Shown: positions 33,319-42,519, counted from the stretch's first letter. The stretch is DNA of 64,000 nt from an uncultured Clostridia bacterium (GCA_934157035.1 CAKPHG010000001.1:186001-250000), one strand, 5' to 3'. Notes: generated from the letters alone by a model not told the origin. A program made the numbers and translations.

Positions 33319-33772
33319 ATGCTTTCTAATGAACAAAAAGAAAAACTTCGGAAGATTCATATTTATGAAATATCCGATACAGAAAGAAATGGCATAGCAA
33401 TTAAAACAAATGTATCAAAAGTCAAGGAAGATTTCATTATTCCAACTGTTTATGATATAGCCGAATCTATTTTTAAACAAATATTAGAAGCCGGCTTTTC
33501 TAGCATTGAAAGAGTTTCTCCCTCTGACGCAAATTGTATTGTTAGAGTTTTTCAGAAGACTCATCATAAGTACGATTTCGACATTGTTTTTTAACTTGTA
33601 CGGGGCTGACTGTTTTGTTAAAGACAATAAAACATGGACTTCTGAATTTGAATGTTCTAACAGATGTTTTCCTTTAGACTATTCTAAGTACTTAGTTGGT
33701 CAGTGGATAGTTTCGGACGAAGAAGTATTTTTTGATACAGATTTTGTGTACTTTTATATCAAAGTACACTAA
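33319..33772 (+). pseudogene. Hypothetical gene with a +1 frameshift at a T6 run
   Basis: Translation starts at an ATG preceded by AAGGAGG and stops at a TAA inside a run of six T (about 33587-33592). Dropping one T joins the first ~91 residues smoothly to a second open frame that continues (NLYGADCFVKDNKTWTSEF ... DTDFVYFYIKVH) to 33772, giving about 150 residues ending just before a terminator. Decay, a sequencing indel or programmed slippage are all possible. No family recognised. Confidence 0.6.
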
Positions 33773-33774
33773 TA

Positions 33775-33803
33775 AAAAACTCTAGCTTTTAGCTAGAGTT
33801 TTT
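33775..33803. terminator. Bidirectional terminator
   Basis: Perfect 12-bp stem aaaaactctagc with a 5-nt loop and T tracts on both strands. Confidence 0.9.
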
Positions 33804-33809
33804 TATTTA

Positions 33810-34298
33810 TTACATATCTTCATCATTTTCATCTTCATCTTCAAAGTCGTCTTCGTCTTCGCAACCATGACAGCTATGGCAATTACCTGAACAACAGCCA
33901 CCATCTTCTTCATCGTTCCAATCTAATTCTATAACATTGTTACATTCTGGACATGTTATTTCTTCCTTGCCTGTTATTTCTGCTGTGAACTCATAATCAC
34001 AATATGGGCAAACTATCTCAAATTCAAATGCTTCATCATCATTTTCTTCATAGATATCTCCCTCTATTTCATTTACAGCTTTTTCTACTTCTCCCATTTT
34101 TGATTCAAGCATTTTTTGTTTTTCTTCAATTTGTTTTATTTTTTCGTCTGCTTTATCTGTTAAGTTATCTATAATATCCATAAATATAATAGATAATTCA
34201 GACATTTTTTCTTTAACAAATTCTAAATCTTCAGGGTTTGTTATTCTTTCTTCAACCTCTGCAATGATTTTTTTATAATTATCACTTAATACTGACAT
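33810..34298 (-). CDS. Zinc-ribbon protein with CD1247-like N-terminal domain
   Basis: The 162-residue protein has a helical N-terminal domain (about 1-85), an acidic segment, and a zinc ribbon CPYC-x16-CPEC (about 97-118). The very acidic tail holds a second Cys cluster (CCSGNCHSCHGC). The layout matches clostridial CD1247 N-terminal domain proteins of unknown function, often encoded next to efp as here. The Cys/Asp-rich tail suggests metal binding. The gap to efp is 20 bp, so the two are cotranscribed. Confidence 0.8.
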   Translation of the reverse strand: MSVLSDNYKKIIAEVEERITNPEDLEFVKEKMSELSIIFMDIIDNLTDKADEKIKQIEEKQKMLESKMGEVEKAVNEIEGDIYEENDDEAFEFEIVCPYCDYEFTAEITGKEEITCPECNNVIELDWNDEEDGGCCSGNCHSCHGCEDEDDFEDEDENDEDM

Positions 34299-34318
34299 GT
34301 ATTATTTCCTCTTTTCTA

Positions 34319-34885
34319 TTAAACTCTTTCCATATACTCGCCAGTTCTTGTGTCTATACGAATTACATCTCCGATATTTACGAAAAGTGGTACAGATATT
34401 TCGTAACCATTTTCTAAGGTTGCTGGTTTTCCAGATGTAGTTGTTGTGTTTCCACTGAAACCTGGTTCTGTATAAGTAACTTCTAGTTCCACAAACATAG
34501 GTGGTTCTACAGCAAATACATTTCCTTTATAAGAAAGTACTTTTACTGACATATTTTCTTTTATGTATTTTAAAGCATCTCCTATTTGCTCTTTGTTTAA
34601 AGGCATTTGTTCGTATGTTTCATTGTCCATGAAGTAATATAAATCTCCATCTACATATAAATATTGCATATCTCTTTTTTCGATTTCTGCTCCTGGATAT
34701 TTTTCTGATGGATTAAATGTTTTTTCTAAAACTGCTCCTGTAATAACGTTTTTTAATTTTGTTCTAACAAAAGCTGCTCCCTTTCCTGGTTTTACATGTT
34801 GGAATTCTACTACTTTAAATACGTTTCCTTCCATTTCAAATGTTGTTCCATTTCTAAAATCTCCTGCCATATATACTTCTGCCAT
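34319..34885 (-). CDS. efp: Elongation factor P
   Basis: EF-P relieves ribosome stalling at polyproline stretches. The product is 188 residues when started at the ATG (MAEVYMAGDF), which has AAAGGAGG 7 nt upstream; a longer in-frame start at 34954 is unlikely. It has three beta-barrel domains, the modifiable Lys in the loop HVKPGKGAAF (Lys35) and the C-terminal signature segment IGDVIRIDTRTGEYMERV. The gene lies downstream of an M24 aminopeptidase, a common pairing in Gram-positive genomes. Confidence 0.97.
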   Translation of the reverse strand: MAEVYMAGDFRNGTTFEMEGNVFKVVEFQHVKPGKGAAFVRTKLKNVITGAVLEKTFNPSEKYPGAEIEKRDMQYLYVDGDLYYFMDNETYEQMPLNKEQIGDALKYIKENMSVKVLSYKGNVFAVEPPMFVELEVTYTEPGFSGNTTTTSGKPATLENGYEISVPLFVNIGDVIRIDTRTGEYMERV

Positions 34886-35042
34886 TTTATTTCCTCCTTT
34901 TACTAGTCTCAATATATTTGAAACTTTATTATATTTTTTATTTCGTTTTATCAATGTTTGTTATTTTACTATATTTTCAGCTAAAAATCAAGTGTTTTTT
35001 GTGATTTTAAATAATACAAGTTATTTTTTTATATATTTCAAA

Positions 35043-36116
35043 CTATTTTTTAACTTCTATTACTATATAATTCTTATCAGATTTTGTTAAATTTATACAA
35101 CCAGATTTTGTAACCAAAACTGTATCTTCAATTCTTACTCCAAAATCTCCTGGTAAATATATTCCTGGTTCATTTGTTATTACCATTTTTTCTTTTAAAA
35201 GACTATCATTTTTTCCATGTATGTATGGATATTCATGTATATCTAACCCTACACCATGACCTAATGCATGAACTAAATCATACCCATGTAATTTAAAATC
35301 ATTTTCTACCATCTTTGATATTATTTTTATATTTGCTCCATCTTTTAATTCTTTTTCTGTCTGTAATTGATTTTTTAGTACTAGGTCATATACTTTTTTC
35401 ACTTTTTCTGGAACATAACCTACAAAAATTGTCCTTGTCATATCTGAGCAATAGCCTTTATATTTACATCCCATATCTATTGTTATAACATCACCTATAT
35501 CTATTTTTTTATCTGTTGGAATTGCATGTGGTTTTGAGGAATTCTTTCCTGAAGCAACTATTGGTTCAAATGATATGTCTTCTGCTCCATTCATTTTAAA
35601 ATATCTTTCAATTTCTAAAGCTACTTCTTTTTCTGTTTTACCGACTTTTATAAAATCTAATAAATATTTAAAACAATTATCTGTTATTTTGCAAGCTTTC
35701 TTTATATTTTCTATTTCTTCTTCATCTTTTATCATTCTTTGTTTTTCTATTATTTTTTCGGTTTCTTGCATATTATTTATTTTGTATTTATGCATATATT
35801 CTTTATAAGTTGAATATGTTATATAGTCTTCTTCAAATCCAACATTTTCGCAAAACAAGAAGAAATTCTCGTACTCATCAGCTGAGTAATTTTTAAATTC
35901 TTGAACAATTATTTCATCATCTATAGTAATTGTTTCTTGAACCTCTTCTATATATCTTGCATCCGTTAAAAATATATTTTCTTTTCTTGTTACTAATAAA
36001 ATTCCTTCTGCAATAATACCCGTTAAATATCTAATATTTACTGGATTAGAAACTATCATTCCTTGCATGTCTAGCATTTTCATTTTTTCTCTTAACCATC
36101 TTATTTTTGTGTTCAT
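35043..36116 (-). CDS. Xaa-Pro aminopeptidase-type M24 metallopeptidase
   Basis: A 357-residue cytosolic peptidase that removes the residue before proline. An N-terminal creatinase-like domain (about 1-125) precedes the pita-bread fold with metal ligands ITIDMGCKYKGYCSDMTRT (two Asp), HALGHGVGLDIHEYP (His), NEPGIY (Glu) and GVRIEDTVLV (Glu). I use the ATG at 36116; a GTG at 36128 would add four residues. It is encoded upstream of efp, so both proline-related functions may be coexpressed. Confidence 0.92.
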   Translation of the reverse strand: MNTKIRWLREKMKMLDMQGMIVSNPVNIRYLTGIIAEGILLVTRKENIFLTDARYIEEVQETITIDDEIIVQEFKNYSADEYENFFLFCENVGFEEDYITYSTYKEYMHKYKINNMQETEKIIEKQRMIKDEEEIENIKKACKITDNCFKYLLDFIKVGKTEKEVALEIERYFKMNGAEDISFEPIVASGKNSSKPHAIPTDKKIDIGDVITIDMGCKYKGYCSDMTRTIFVGYVPEKVKKVYDLVLKNQLQTEKELKDGANIKIISKMVENDFKLHGYDLVHALGHGVGLDIHEYPYIHGKNDSLLKEKMVITNEPGIYLPGDFGVRIEDTVLVTKSGCINLTKSDKNYIVIEVKK

Positions 36117-36134
36117 AGAAATTCCCACTTTCTT

Positions 36135-36893
36135 TTATATTTTTCCTCTATACATTCCAAGTGTAAAAACTTTCAATAATATAAACAGCAAAATATCAAA
36201 AGGTATAATCATAACTATAAATGATGCCAATACTATAAATGGTCCAAATGGTATGTATTCGTTTGTATTTTTCTTTTTAGTCGCTAACAAGATTATACTA
36301 ATTATAGCAGCTAATAAAAACGCAATTAATGAAATCATTATTATATTTATCCATCCAAAAAATAGACCTATAGCTCCCATAAATTTTACATCACCAAAGC
36401 CCATTGCTTCTTTTCCTGCAATTATTCCACCTATTAAAGTTATTATTAAGAATATTCCAGCTCCTACCAATGAACCTAATAACATATCTATTCCTACATT
36501 TACATTACAAATTCCTTGTAAAAACGTAAAGCCTAAACCTACTTCAAATATTGTTAAATTAAGTCTATTAGGTATTATTTGTAATTTCCAATCTATTATT
36601 AATGCAGACATTAACATTGGAGCCAATACCAAATATTTTATAAGTTTTATCTGGGCTAATATATTTGTTTGCCAACCTATAAAGTATAATATTGCCATAT
36701 ATATTATAGCCATTCCAAACATTAGCCAATACTTTGGTTTAAAATTTTTCATATATATTGTAAAAAAGTCTTTTGAAAATACTTTTTTGTACTCTGGAAG
36801 TCTAATATTACACCAATCTACAAATTGTCCTATTACTAATCCTATTAAACCTACTAATATATAATATAGTATATTTATGTCATTTATATACAT
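36135..36893 (-). CDS. Prepilin peptidase, A24 family
   Basis: A 252-residue membrane aspartyl protease with eight or so hydrophobic segments. The catalytic Asp pair appears in ALIIDWKLQIIPN (about 100) and GFGDVKFMGA (GxGD, about 165). The N-terminal Cys-rich zinc domain of PilD is reduced to FVDWCNIRLPEY. It would cleave type IV pilin-like leaders. No pilus assembly genes surround it; the only pilin-like protein in the window is at 57711-58187. Confidence 0.88.
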   Translation of the reverse strand: MYINDINILYYILVGLIGLVIGQFVDWCNIRLPEYKKVFSKDFFTIYMKNFKPKYWLMFGMAIIYMAILYFIGWQTNILAQIKLIKYLVLAPMLMSALIIDWKLQIIPNRLNLTIFEVGLGFTFLQGICNVNVGIDMLLGSLVGAGIFLIITLIGGIIAGKEAMGFGDVKFMGAIGLFFGWINIIMISLIAFLLAAIISIILLATKKKNTNEYIPFGPFIVLASFIVMIIPFDILLFILLKVFTLGMYRGKI

Positions 36894-36908
36894 TTTAATT
36901 TACCTTCC

Positions 36909-37406
36909 TTACTCCTCTTTTGATTCTTTGTATTTGTTTATTATAAAATTTTCTATTGGTCTTTTTATTTTCGTAATTAGCAGATCTTTTTTATCTATTG
37001 GTTCTACTAATATAGAAAACATTTTACATCTATTTGCACCTATTACGTCTGTAAATATTTGATCTCCTACTACCGCAGTATTTTTATTTTCTTCTTCTAG
37101 TATTTTTAGAGCTTTTTTGAATCCTCTTTTAAATGGCTTCATTCCAAAGTATATATATGGTATTTTTAATTTATTTGCTACCATTTCTACTTTTTCTTTT
37201 TTGTCACTATTTGATAGTATACAAATTTTTATTCCTTGAAGTTTTAATTCTTCACACCATTTTTCTACATTATCCAACATTTTTTTATTAAAGTCAATTA
37301 ATGTATTATCTACATCTAAAATTAATGCTTTTATATTATTATTTCTTAAGAATTCTATTGTTATTTCTTTTACATTTTTTAAATAGGCCTTTGGGTATAA
37401 ATTCAT
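36909..37406 (-). CDS. yqeG: YqeG-family HAD-IIIA phosphatase
   Basis: A 165-residue HAD-fold phosphatase with motif I LDVDNTLIDF (30-39), motif II ILSNSDKK near 63 and motif III GDQIFTDVIGANR near 115-127. YqeG phosphatases are conserved in Firmicutes; a role in phosphatidylglycerolphosphate dephosphorylation has been proposed for relatives. It lies 11 bp after plsC, which fits a link to phospholipid synthesis. Confidence 0.9.
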   Translation of the reverse strand: MNLYPKAYLKNVKEITIEFLRNNNIKALILDVDNTLIDFNKKMLDNVEKWCEELKLQGIKICILSNSDKKEKVEMVANKLKIPYIYFGMKPFKRGFKKALKILEEENKNTAVVGDQIFTDVIGANRCKMFSILVEPIDKKDLLITKIKRPIENFIINKYKESKEE

Positions 37407-37417
37407 AATATCTTCTC

Positions 37418-38011
37418 CTATTTTGTAAGTTCTAATATTTTTTCCATTAAATCTTCTGTTATCTTATCTAATGCTTCCTCATCATTTTTATCATAATTAC
37501 TATAATCTAGCGGTTTCCCATATCTAATTGTAGCCTTTGAAAAAGGTCCTGTTTTTCCAGATATTCCAACTGGAACTATTTTAGCACCTGTTCTTAACGC
37601 AAAAAACGCAGCTCCATCTTTTACTTTTTCTCCTTTTGCCAAGCCATTTCTTGTACCTTCTGGGAAAAGAGCTATACATTCTCCATTTTTTAAATATCTT
37701 AAAGATTGTTTTATCGCATTTATATCTTTTGAATCTCTTAATACTGGAATTGTTTCAAACACCCAACCTAAAAATGCAAAAAATTTATTTTTATATAAAG
37801 TTCCTTTTGCTAAAAAGTGACAATTTCTCTTTGCTGTTACTTTTATTAAAACAGGATCTAAAAATGTTCTATGATTTCCACAAAATATAACTGGCTCATC
37901 CATAGGAATATTTTCTCTTCCTTCTATTTTCATTCTATGAAAAATTACACAATAAATATATAAAACTTTTTCTATAAAAATAGCAAGTCCTCTTTTAAGT
38001 TTCTTTCCCAT
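37418..38011 (-). CDS. plsC: 1-acyl-sn-glycerol-3-phosphate acyltransferase
   Basis: The enzyme adds the second acyl chain to lysophosphatidic acid at the membrane. The 197-residue protein has an N-terminal hydrophobic segment, the catalytic HX4D motif NHRTFLDP (about 46-53), and the glycerol-phosphate-binding FPEGTRNG (about 117-124). It lies between cmk and yqeG in a tight run; cmk-plsC adjacency is usual in Clostridia. Confidence 0.94.
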   Translation of the reverse strand: MGKKLKRGLAIFIEKVLYIYCVIFHRMKIEGRENIPMDEPVIFCGNHRTFLDPVLIKVTAKRNCHFLAKGTLYKNKFFAFLGWVFETIPVLRDSKDINAIKQSLRYLKNGECIALFPEGTRNGLAKGEKVKDGAAFFALRTGAKIVPVGISGKTGPFSKATIRYGKPLDYSNYDKNDEEALDKITEDLMEKILELTK

Positions 38012-38033
38012 TTATTAATACCTCTTTTCTTTT

Positions 38034-38708
38034 TTAAAAATTTTTATATTTTTCTTTTATAATTTCTTTTACTTTTTCTTTTACTTCATTAATACTTAAG
38101 TTTGTAGTATCTATATATGTTGCATCTTCTGCTATTTTTAAAGCTCCAATTTCTTTTTCTTTATCATTCTTATCACGAGCTTGAATATTTTTTAGTACTT
38201 CTTCGTATGTCATTTCTATACCTTTTTCTTGTAATTCTTTATATCTTCTTTTAGCTCTTTCTTCTTCATCAGCATCTAAATAGATTTTTACATCAGCATT
38301 TGGAAATACATAAGTTGTAATATCTCTTCCTTCCATTATAACATCTTTTCCTTTTGCCATATTTCTTTGAACTTCTACCATTGCTAGTCTAACTTCTACT
38401 ATTGAAGATACCTGAGATACTATTTTTGTAACTTCCTTGCTTCTTATTTCATTTGTTACATCTTCATTATTTAAATATACTTTTTGAACACCTTGTTCAT
38501 TTTTCATATCTATATGTATACTTGGTAATGATTCTATTATTTTTTCTTTTTCTTCCAATTTTATATTATTTTTAATTGCATATAAAGCTACACATCTATA
38601 TGTTGCTCCTGTATCTATATTAACTAGTCCCATTTCTTTTGAAATTAAGTTTGTTATTGTTCCTTTTCCTGTACCTGCTGGTCCATCCATTGCTACTATA
38701 AATGACAT
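38034..38708 (-). CDS. cmk: Cytidylate kinase
   Basis: It phosphorylates CMP and dCMP using ATP. The 224-residue product has the P-loop GPAGTGKGT (8-16), the NMP-binding DTGATYR segment, MEGRDITTYVFP near 122-133 and the lid DADEEERAKRR. A 33-bp-arm palindrome (38728-38801) ends only a few nt upstream of the ribosome-binding site and may affect expression or isolate cmk from upstream transcription. Confidence 0.97.
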   Translation of the reverse strand: MSFIVAMDGPAGTGKGTITNLISKEMGLVNIDTGATYRCVALYAIKNNIKLEEKEKIIESLPSIHIDMKNEQGVQKVYLNNEDVTNEIRSKEVTKIVSQVSSIVEVRLAMVEVQRNMAKGKDVIMEGRDITTYVFPNADVKIYLDADEEERAKRRYKELQEKGIEMTYEEVLKNIQARDKNDKEKEIGALKIAEDATYIDTTNLSINEVKEKVKEIIKEKYKNF

Positions 38709-38727
38709 ATTTTTTTCCTCTTTTCTT

Positions 38728-38801
38728 AAACTATTGGGGACGGGCCGTTTTAGTTTAGTTATCTATTAAACTAAACTAAAACGGTCCGTCCCCAATAGTT
38801 T
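38728..38801. repeat. Long near-perfect palindrome upstream of cmk
   Basis: Arms of about 33 bp (38728-38760 and 38768-38801) match with one mismatch around a 7-nt loop. The arms contain ttggggacg, the core of the radA-region repeats, but the rest differs, suggesting a second RAYT-type palindrome family. It also could act as a terminator for the upstream gene. Confidence 0.85.
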
Positions 38802-38811
38802 AATAGATTTT

Positions 38812-39639
38812 TTATTTTGGTAATTCTATTGATTTAGCTATTACTGTTATTTTTTGTACATTCATTGTCGTTAATTTTTCAATTTCTTTTATACATTTTT
38901 CTTTAAATACTTTTAACTCTTTTATTACATTATGACCATATATTACTGAAACTTCCATATATATAGATGGTCCTTCGCCATAATTTTCTACTCTTGTTCT
39001 TATTACTCTTGATATTCCATCTGTCTTTTTAGCTAAATATTCTACTATTTGACGAAATACCGTATCTGATATTGTAAAATTACCTAAATAACTAAATGTA
39101 GGTCTTATTATTGATTTTTCTGATATATATGGTTTATTTCCGCTTCCCTTTGACTTGAATATTTGTAACGGGTCTAATATATAACCTGAAAAGTCTTTTT
39201 TTATTTCAAATGTAGGAACAGGAATTACATGCTTTCCTTGTGTTACTCTTATGTTTCTAGCTGTTTTCATTTCTGTCTCTGTTGCTACATCTTGAATATA
39301 AATTGTTTTTTGTATTTTAGGCAGACCTAAGTTTTCTGCAATTTTTTCTACCATTCCATCTGATGTTCCTAAAATTAAAATTGATTCTGGTTTTAATTTT
39401 TTTATAGCTTTTTGCATTTCTTTTCTTTCTTTTTCATCTATAAAAATAGCATGTTTTACAGTTTCAATTTTTGTTGGTGCTTTTTTGGCAGACTCTCCTG
39501 CTACTACCTCATTTTCATTTACTAAAAGTCCATCATCTATAATATAAGAAATATTATTTTCTCCTGCTACCATTTGTGCCCTGTAACTTTTTCCTGTTCC
39601 AGAAGGTCCAACAAATGCATATACTCTTATTTTATCCAT
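38812..39639 (-). CDS. P-loop ATPase fused to an Asp23/Gls24-like domain
   Basis: The ~275-residue protein begins with a P-loop (GPSGTGKSYRAQ, within the first 25 residues) and an IFIDEKERKEMQKAIKKLKP segment resembling Walker B. The C-terminal part (about 170-275) has the beta-alpha pattern of Asp23/Gls24 envelope-stress proteins (IYMEVSVIYGHNVIKELKVF; TTMNVQKITVIAKSI). I chose the ATG at 39639 because GGAGGG lies just upstream. No established function is known to me. It is between a GT-C transferase and cmk; the fusion suggests ATP-dependent control of an envelope-associated complex. Confidence 0.7.
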   Translation of the reverse strand: MDKIRVYAFVGPSGTGKSYRAQMVAGENNISYIIDDGLLVNENEVVAGESAKKAPTKIETVKHAIFIDEKERKEMQKAIKKLKPESILILGTSDGMVEKIAENLGLPKIQKTIYIQDVATETEMKTARNIRVTQGKHVIPVPTFEIKKDFSGYILDPLQIFKSKGSGNKPYISEKSIIRPTFSYLGNFTISDTVFRQIVEYLAKKTDGISRVIRTRVENYGEGPSIYMEVSVIYGHNVIKELKVFKEKCIKEIEKLTTMNVQKITVIAKSIELPK

Positions 39640-39656
39640 CATACCCTCCATAAATA

Positions 39657-41222
39657 TTAATAAATATAATATATATCACATGCGTTCATTCTTTTTAAAT
39701 ATTCACAATTTTTAAAATTATTAATATTTTTTATCATCTCTAAATATGGTTCCTTTTCAAATCCTTCATTTATCCAAACCAGGATTCCTTCAGTTATGTT
39801 TTTTTCTTTTAATATTTCACTTATTCTTTCTTTGTTTGCATATTTTATGTCTAATATATACGATTCATCTATTTTAGTAAATAAATATATATCATCTAAA
39901 AATCTATTTTGGTTTGTATTAAATAAATATATTGTTGGTAGTTTATAATATTCATTTTCCACACTAGCTACTATATCTTTATGTTCAATATACAAATTAT
40001 TTATTTTTGCATGCGTTAAAATAGGCATTATTAACATTATTATTAGAAATATTGTCAAAAATATTTTTTCATATTTTTTATTTACAACTTTTTTTATTAA
40101 TATATTTAATATATATATTACATAAATAAATATAAAACTACAAACTGGTATTATATATCTTATCTCTGTATAAGGTGATGATACTGCAACTATTAAAAAA
40201 TATATAAGTGCTGGCAATGTTATTAGTAATAATTTTGTATTTTCCAATTTTATTGTTATTTTTCTGTTTTTTATTAATTTATATGATACTATACATATAA
40301 ACAATATTATTATAAACCATAATAAACCATTAAATATATTTGTATTTACTATATTTATGTATATTCCTAAGTTTATTAACATTTTCGTTATATCTTTAAA
40401 TGTAGATAATACTCCTTGTCCTCTATATCCCATGAAAACATGTTGTATTGAATATGGAAATATTAATAAAGAAATCATTGCTGCTAATAACATAGTTATT
40501 GTATATTTAATTATATTTTTATATTGTTTATCTCTAATATATTTTATTATATAAATAAGGTAGATTACTCCTATATACAGTACATTATAATAATGTGTTA
40601 AAGATGCCAGTAATGTGATTAACCCTATTGATATGTATTTTTTCAAATTAATCTTTTCTTTTCCATAATTTATTATGTGCCAATACGCTATCATCAATAA
40701 AAAAAGAGCATTCAAAGCATACATTCTTATATAAGTTACACTTTCAAGTGTTGCAATTACTAATCCATTTGTAAAACATAATATTAATGACATTTTTTTA
40801 TCTTTTATAATCTGTACTAGTATCTTATATACTAATATGTTTGATATTAGCAATATTATTATATTTAATATTAGACCTGGCCATTTTGAAAAGTTTCCTA
40901 TATTAAAGTTATATGCTAATCTAAGTAATAAATAATAGAAAGGTGGATGTACATCATTTTTTTGATTTTCATAAACGGGTTTTAAATTTGTTACTTCTTC
41001 TTTACTTATTGATATATAGTCTTCATAATATTCTTTGTTATGCCAATTATTGTAAAAATCCTCATTTTGTGTAATATCTATCTTATTATAATTTGTTAGA
41101 CCTATAGAATATGCTTCATCCATATGAATATAAGATTTTTGCATTCCCATAAGCATATATATAATAAATTGAATTATAAGAATTATTAATAATGCTAATT
41201 TTTCTTTATTTATTTTTTTCAT
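39657..41222 (-). CDS. GT-C type membrane glycosyltransferase (GT39/ArnT-like)
   Basis: A 521-residue protein with about 11-12 transmembrane helices. The first extracytoplasmic loop carries the acidic motif HMDEAYSIGL and the DVHPPFYYLLLRL block typical of lipid-linked-sugar transferases of the PMT/ArnT group. It probably moves a sugar from a polyprenyl phosphate carrier to a surface acceptor. The acceptor is unknown. Its upstream region is broken by the IS at 41312. Confidence 0.85.
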   Translation of the reverse strand: MKKINKEKLALLIILIIQFIIYMLMGMQKSYIHMDEAYSIGLTNYNKIDITQNEDFYNNWHNKEYYEDYISISKEEVTNLKPVYENQKNDVHPPFYYLLLRLAYNFNIGNFSKWPGLILNIIILLISNILVYKILVQIIKDKKMSLILCFTNGLVIATLESVTYIRMYALNALFLLMIAYWHIINYGKEKINLKKYISIGLITLLASLTHYYNVLYIGVIYLIYIIKYIRDKQYKNIIKYTITMLLAAMISLLIFPYSIQHVFMGYRGQGVLSTFKDITKMLINLGIYINIVNTNIFNGLLWFIIILFICIVSYKLIKNRKITIKLENTKLLLITLPALIYFLIVAVSSPYTEIRYIIPVCSFIFIYVIYILNILIKKVVNKKYEKIFLTIFLIIMLIMPILTHAKINNLYIEHKDIVASVENEYYKLPTIYLFNTNQNRFLDDIYLFTKIDESYILDIKYANKERISEILKEKNITEGILVWINEGFEKEPYLEMIKNINNFKNCEYLKRMNACDIYYIY

Positions 41223-41286
41223 GTTTTTATCCTCTTATTTATATATTTTTCTAATTTTATCATAATAAGAAACTTATTTCAACAAA

Positions 41287-41311
41287 AAAACTTCTTAATA
41301 ATTTAAATTTG
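41287..41311 (+). repeat. Direct repeat flanking the IS (left)
   Basis: A 25-bp sequence (aaaacttcttaataattta...) is repeated exactly at 42436-42460 in the same orientation. It is the apparent target-site duplication, unusually long for this IS family. Confidence 0.85.
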
Positions 41312-42435
41312 TGTAGGTTTGTCAAACATATGTCACACTTCATTGATATGACTATGTTTGATAAGCCAATTTATGATTTCTGTACTTTAACTATTTATAT
41401 ATTCTAAATATTTTTCCTTTGGACTTAGCCATTTTAATGGTCTCATAGGAAAATTATTATATTCTTTTATCCAATATTTAGCTCTATTTACTAAATCCTC
41501 AAAACTACAAAATACTTTATTATAATAAAACCTTTCTTGATCTTTTCTATGACTTCTTTCTACTTTTCCATTATGTCTTGGTGTATATGGTTTTATTAAT
41601 TTATGCTTTATTCCTATCTCTTCTATTGTTTGCTCAAATTTCGTCTTTCTATCTCTTATACTTGTGTTATAACTTAATCTGTTCGTAAATTCAAACCCAT
41701 TATCTGTTTGTATTTCTTCTATTTTAAACGGAAATCTCTTTACTATTATCTTCGCAAATTCACTTGATTCATATGTACTATGTTCTTTTGCAAACTACAA
41801 TATTCTTAGTCTTGTATATTCATCTATTGCTGTATATTGGAAATATCTTTCTCCTTTTTCCTTTAATTCCTTTGTTAAACATTTCATTGGTACATATTTA
41901 ACATCTACTTGTACTCTTTGACCTGGATAAGTCATCTGTTGATATGCTTTTGGTTCATATGTTTTCTTCTTGCTTGGAGCTTTTTTATATATTTTTAGTT
42001 TTATCATCATTCTATATAAACTAGTTACACTTCTTTTATATCCTGCTCTTCTTAATTTTACCCATAAAACAACTAACCCTGTATCCTTATTTTTATTTTT
42101 ATAATTCTTTATTAATTTTATTTCTTCATCTGTATGTGCATTAGGACTTCTATGTGGTCTTCTAGATCTATTGGCTAATGATTCTAATGTTCCATCATAT
42201 CTTTCTCTCCATCTATATATCGTTTTTCTGTGTAAGTTATATTGTATTGCTGCGGCTGTTACTCCATTTTTTAAAGAATATTTTACAACTGATTGCTTAA
42301 ACTTTATATCTTGTGTTATACTATTCATAGGAAATACCTTCTTTCGATAAACGTTTTTGTGGTTAAAAACATTATATCATAAATTGGTATTTCCTATTTT
42401 TTATTTTATTGTGACATATCTATTGTAAACCTATA
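41312..42435 (-). mobile_element. IS481-type insertion sequence (about 1.12 kb)
   Basis: The ends are imperfect inverted repeats: TGTAGGTTT...ATATGTCACA on the left and TATAGGTTT...ATATGTCACA (complement) on the right. The single transposase gene is oriented on the minus strand and carries one nonsense codon. Exact 25-bp direct repeats flank the element, so the insertion is recent. Confidence 0.88.
41387..42328 (-). pseudogene. IS481-family DDE transposase with one in-frame stop
   Basis: The full frame would give 313 residues. An N-terminal helix-turn-helix (VTAAAIQYNLHRKTIYRWRER) and linker precede the rve/DDE domain with Asp in QRVQVDVKY, Asp in IQTDNGFEF and Glu in PRHNGKVERSH. A TAG at 41795-41797 lies between the first and second Asp, so the complete enzyme cannot be made without readthrough. 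No other damage is seen. The element is probably immobile unless helped in trans. Confidence 0.9.
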
Positions 42436-42460
42436 AAAACTTCTTAATAATTTAAATTTG
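42436..42460 (+). repeat. Direct repeat flanking the IS (right)
   Basis: Exact copy of 41287-41311. The first bases of the -35 box for the antitoxin gene fall at its end. Confidence 0.85.
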
Positions 42461-42486
42461 TTTTATTTTTATATTAATGTTATAAT
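42458..42486 (+). promoter_or_regulatory. Promoter of the antitoxin-fic module
   Basis: TTGTTT (42458-42463), 17 nt, TATAAT (42481-42486). The -35 starts inside the IS target duplication, so the IS inserted just upstream without destroying the promoter. Confidence 0.65.
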
Positions 42487-42519
42487 ATATTTATAGATTT
42501 AAAAGAAAGAGGAAATTTT

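Noticed and set aside
34886..34954. N-terminal extension of EF-P starting at 34954.
   Set aside because: The internal ATG at 34885 has a perfect ribosome-binding site and gives the standard EF-P N-terminus.
36067..36864. 265-codon open frame on the plus strand over the prepilin peptidase gene.
   Set aside because: Mirror of a hydrophobic gene in AT-rich DNA; the minus-strand product has all A24 motifs.
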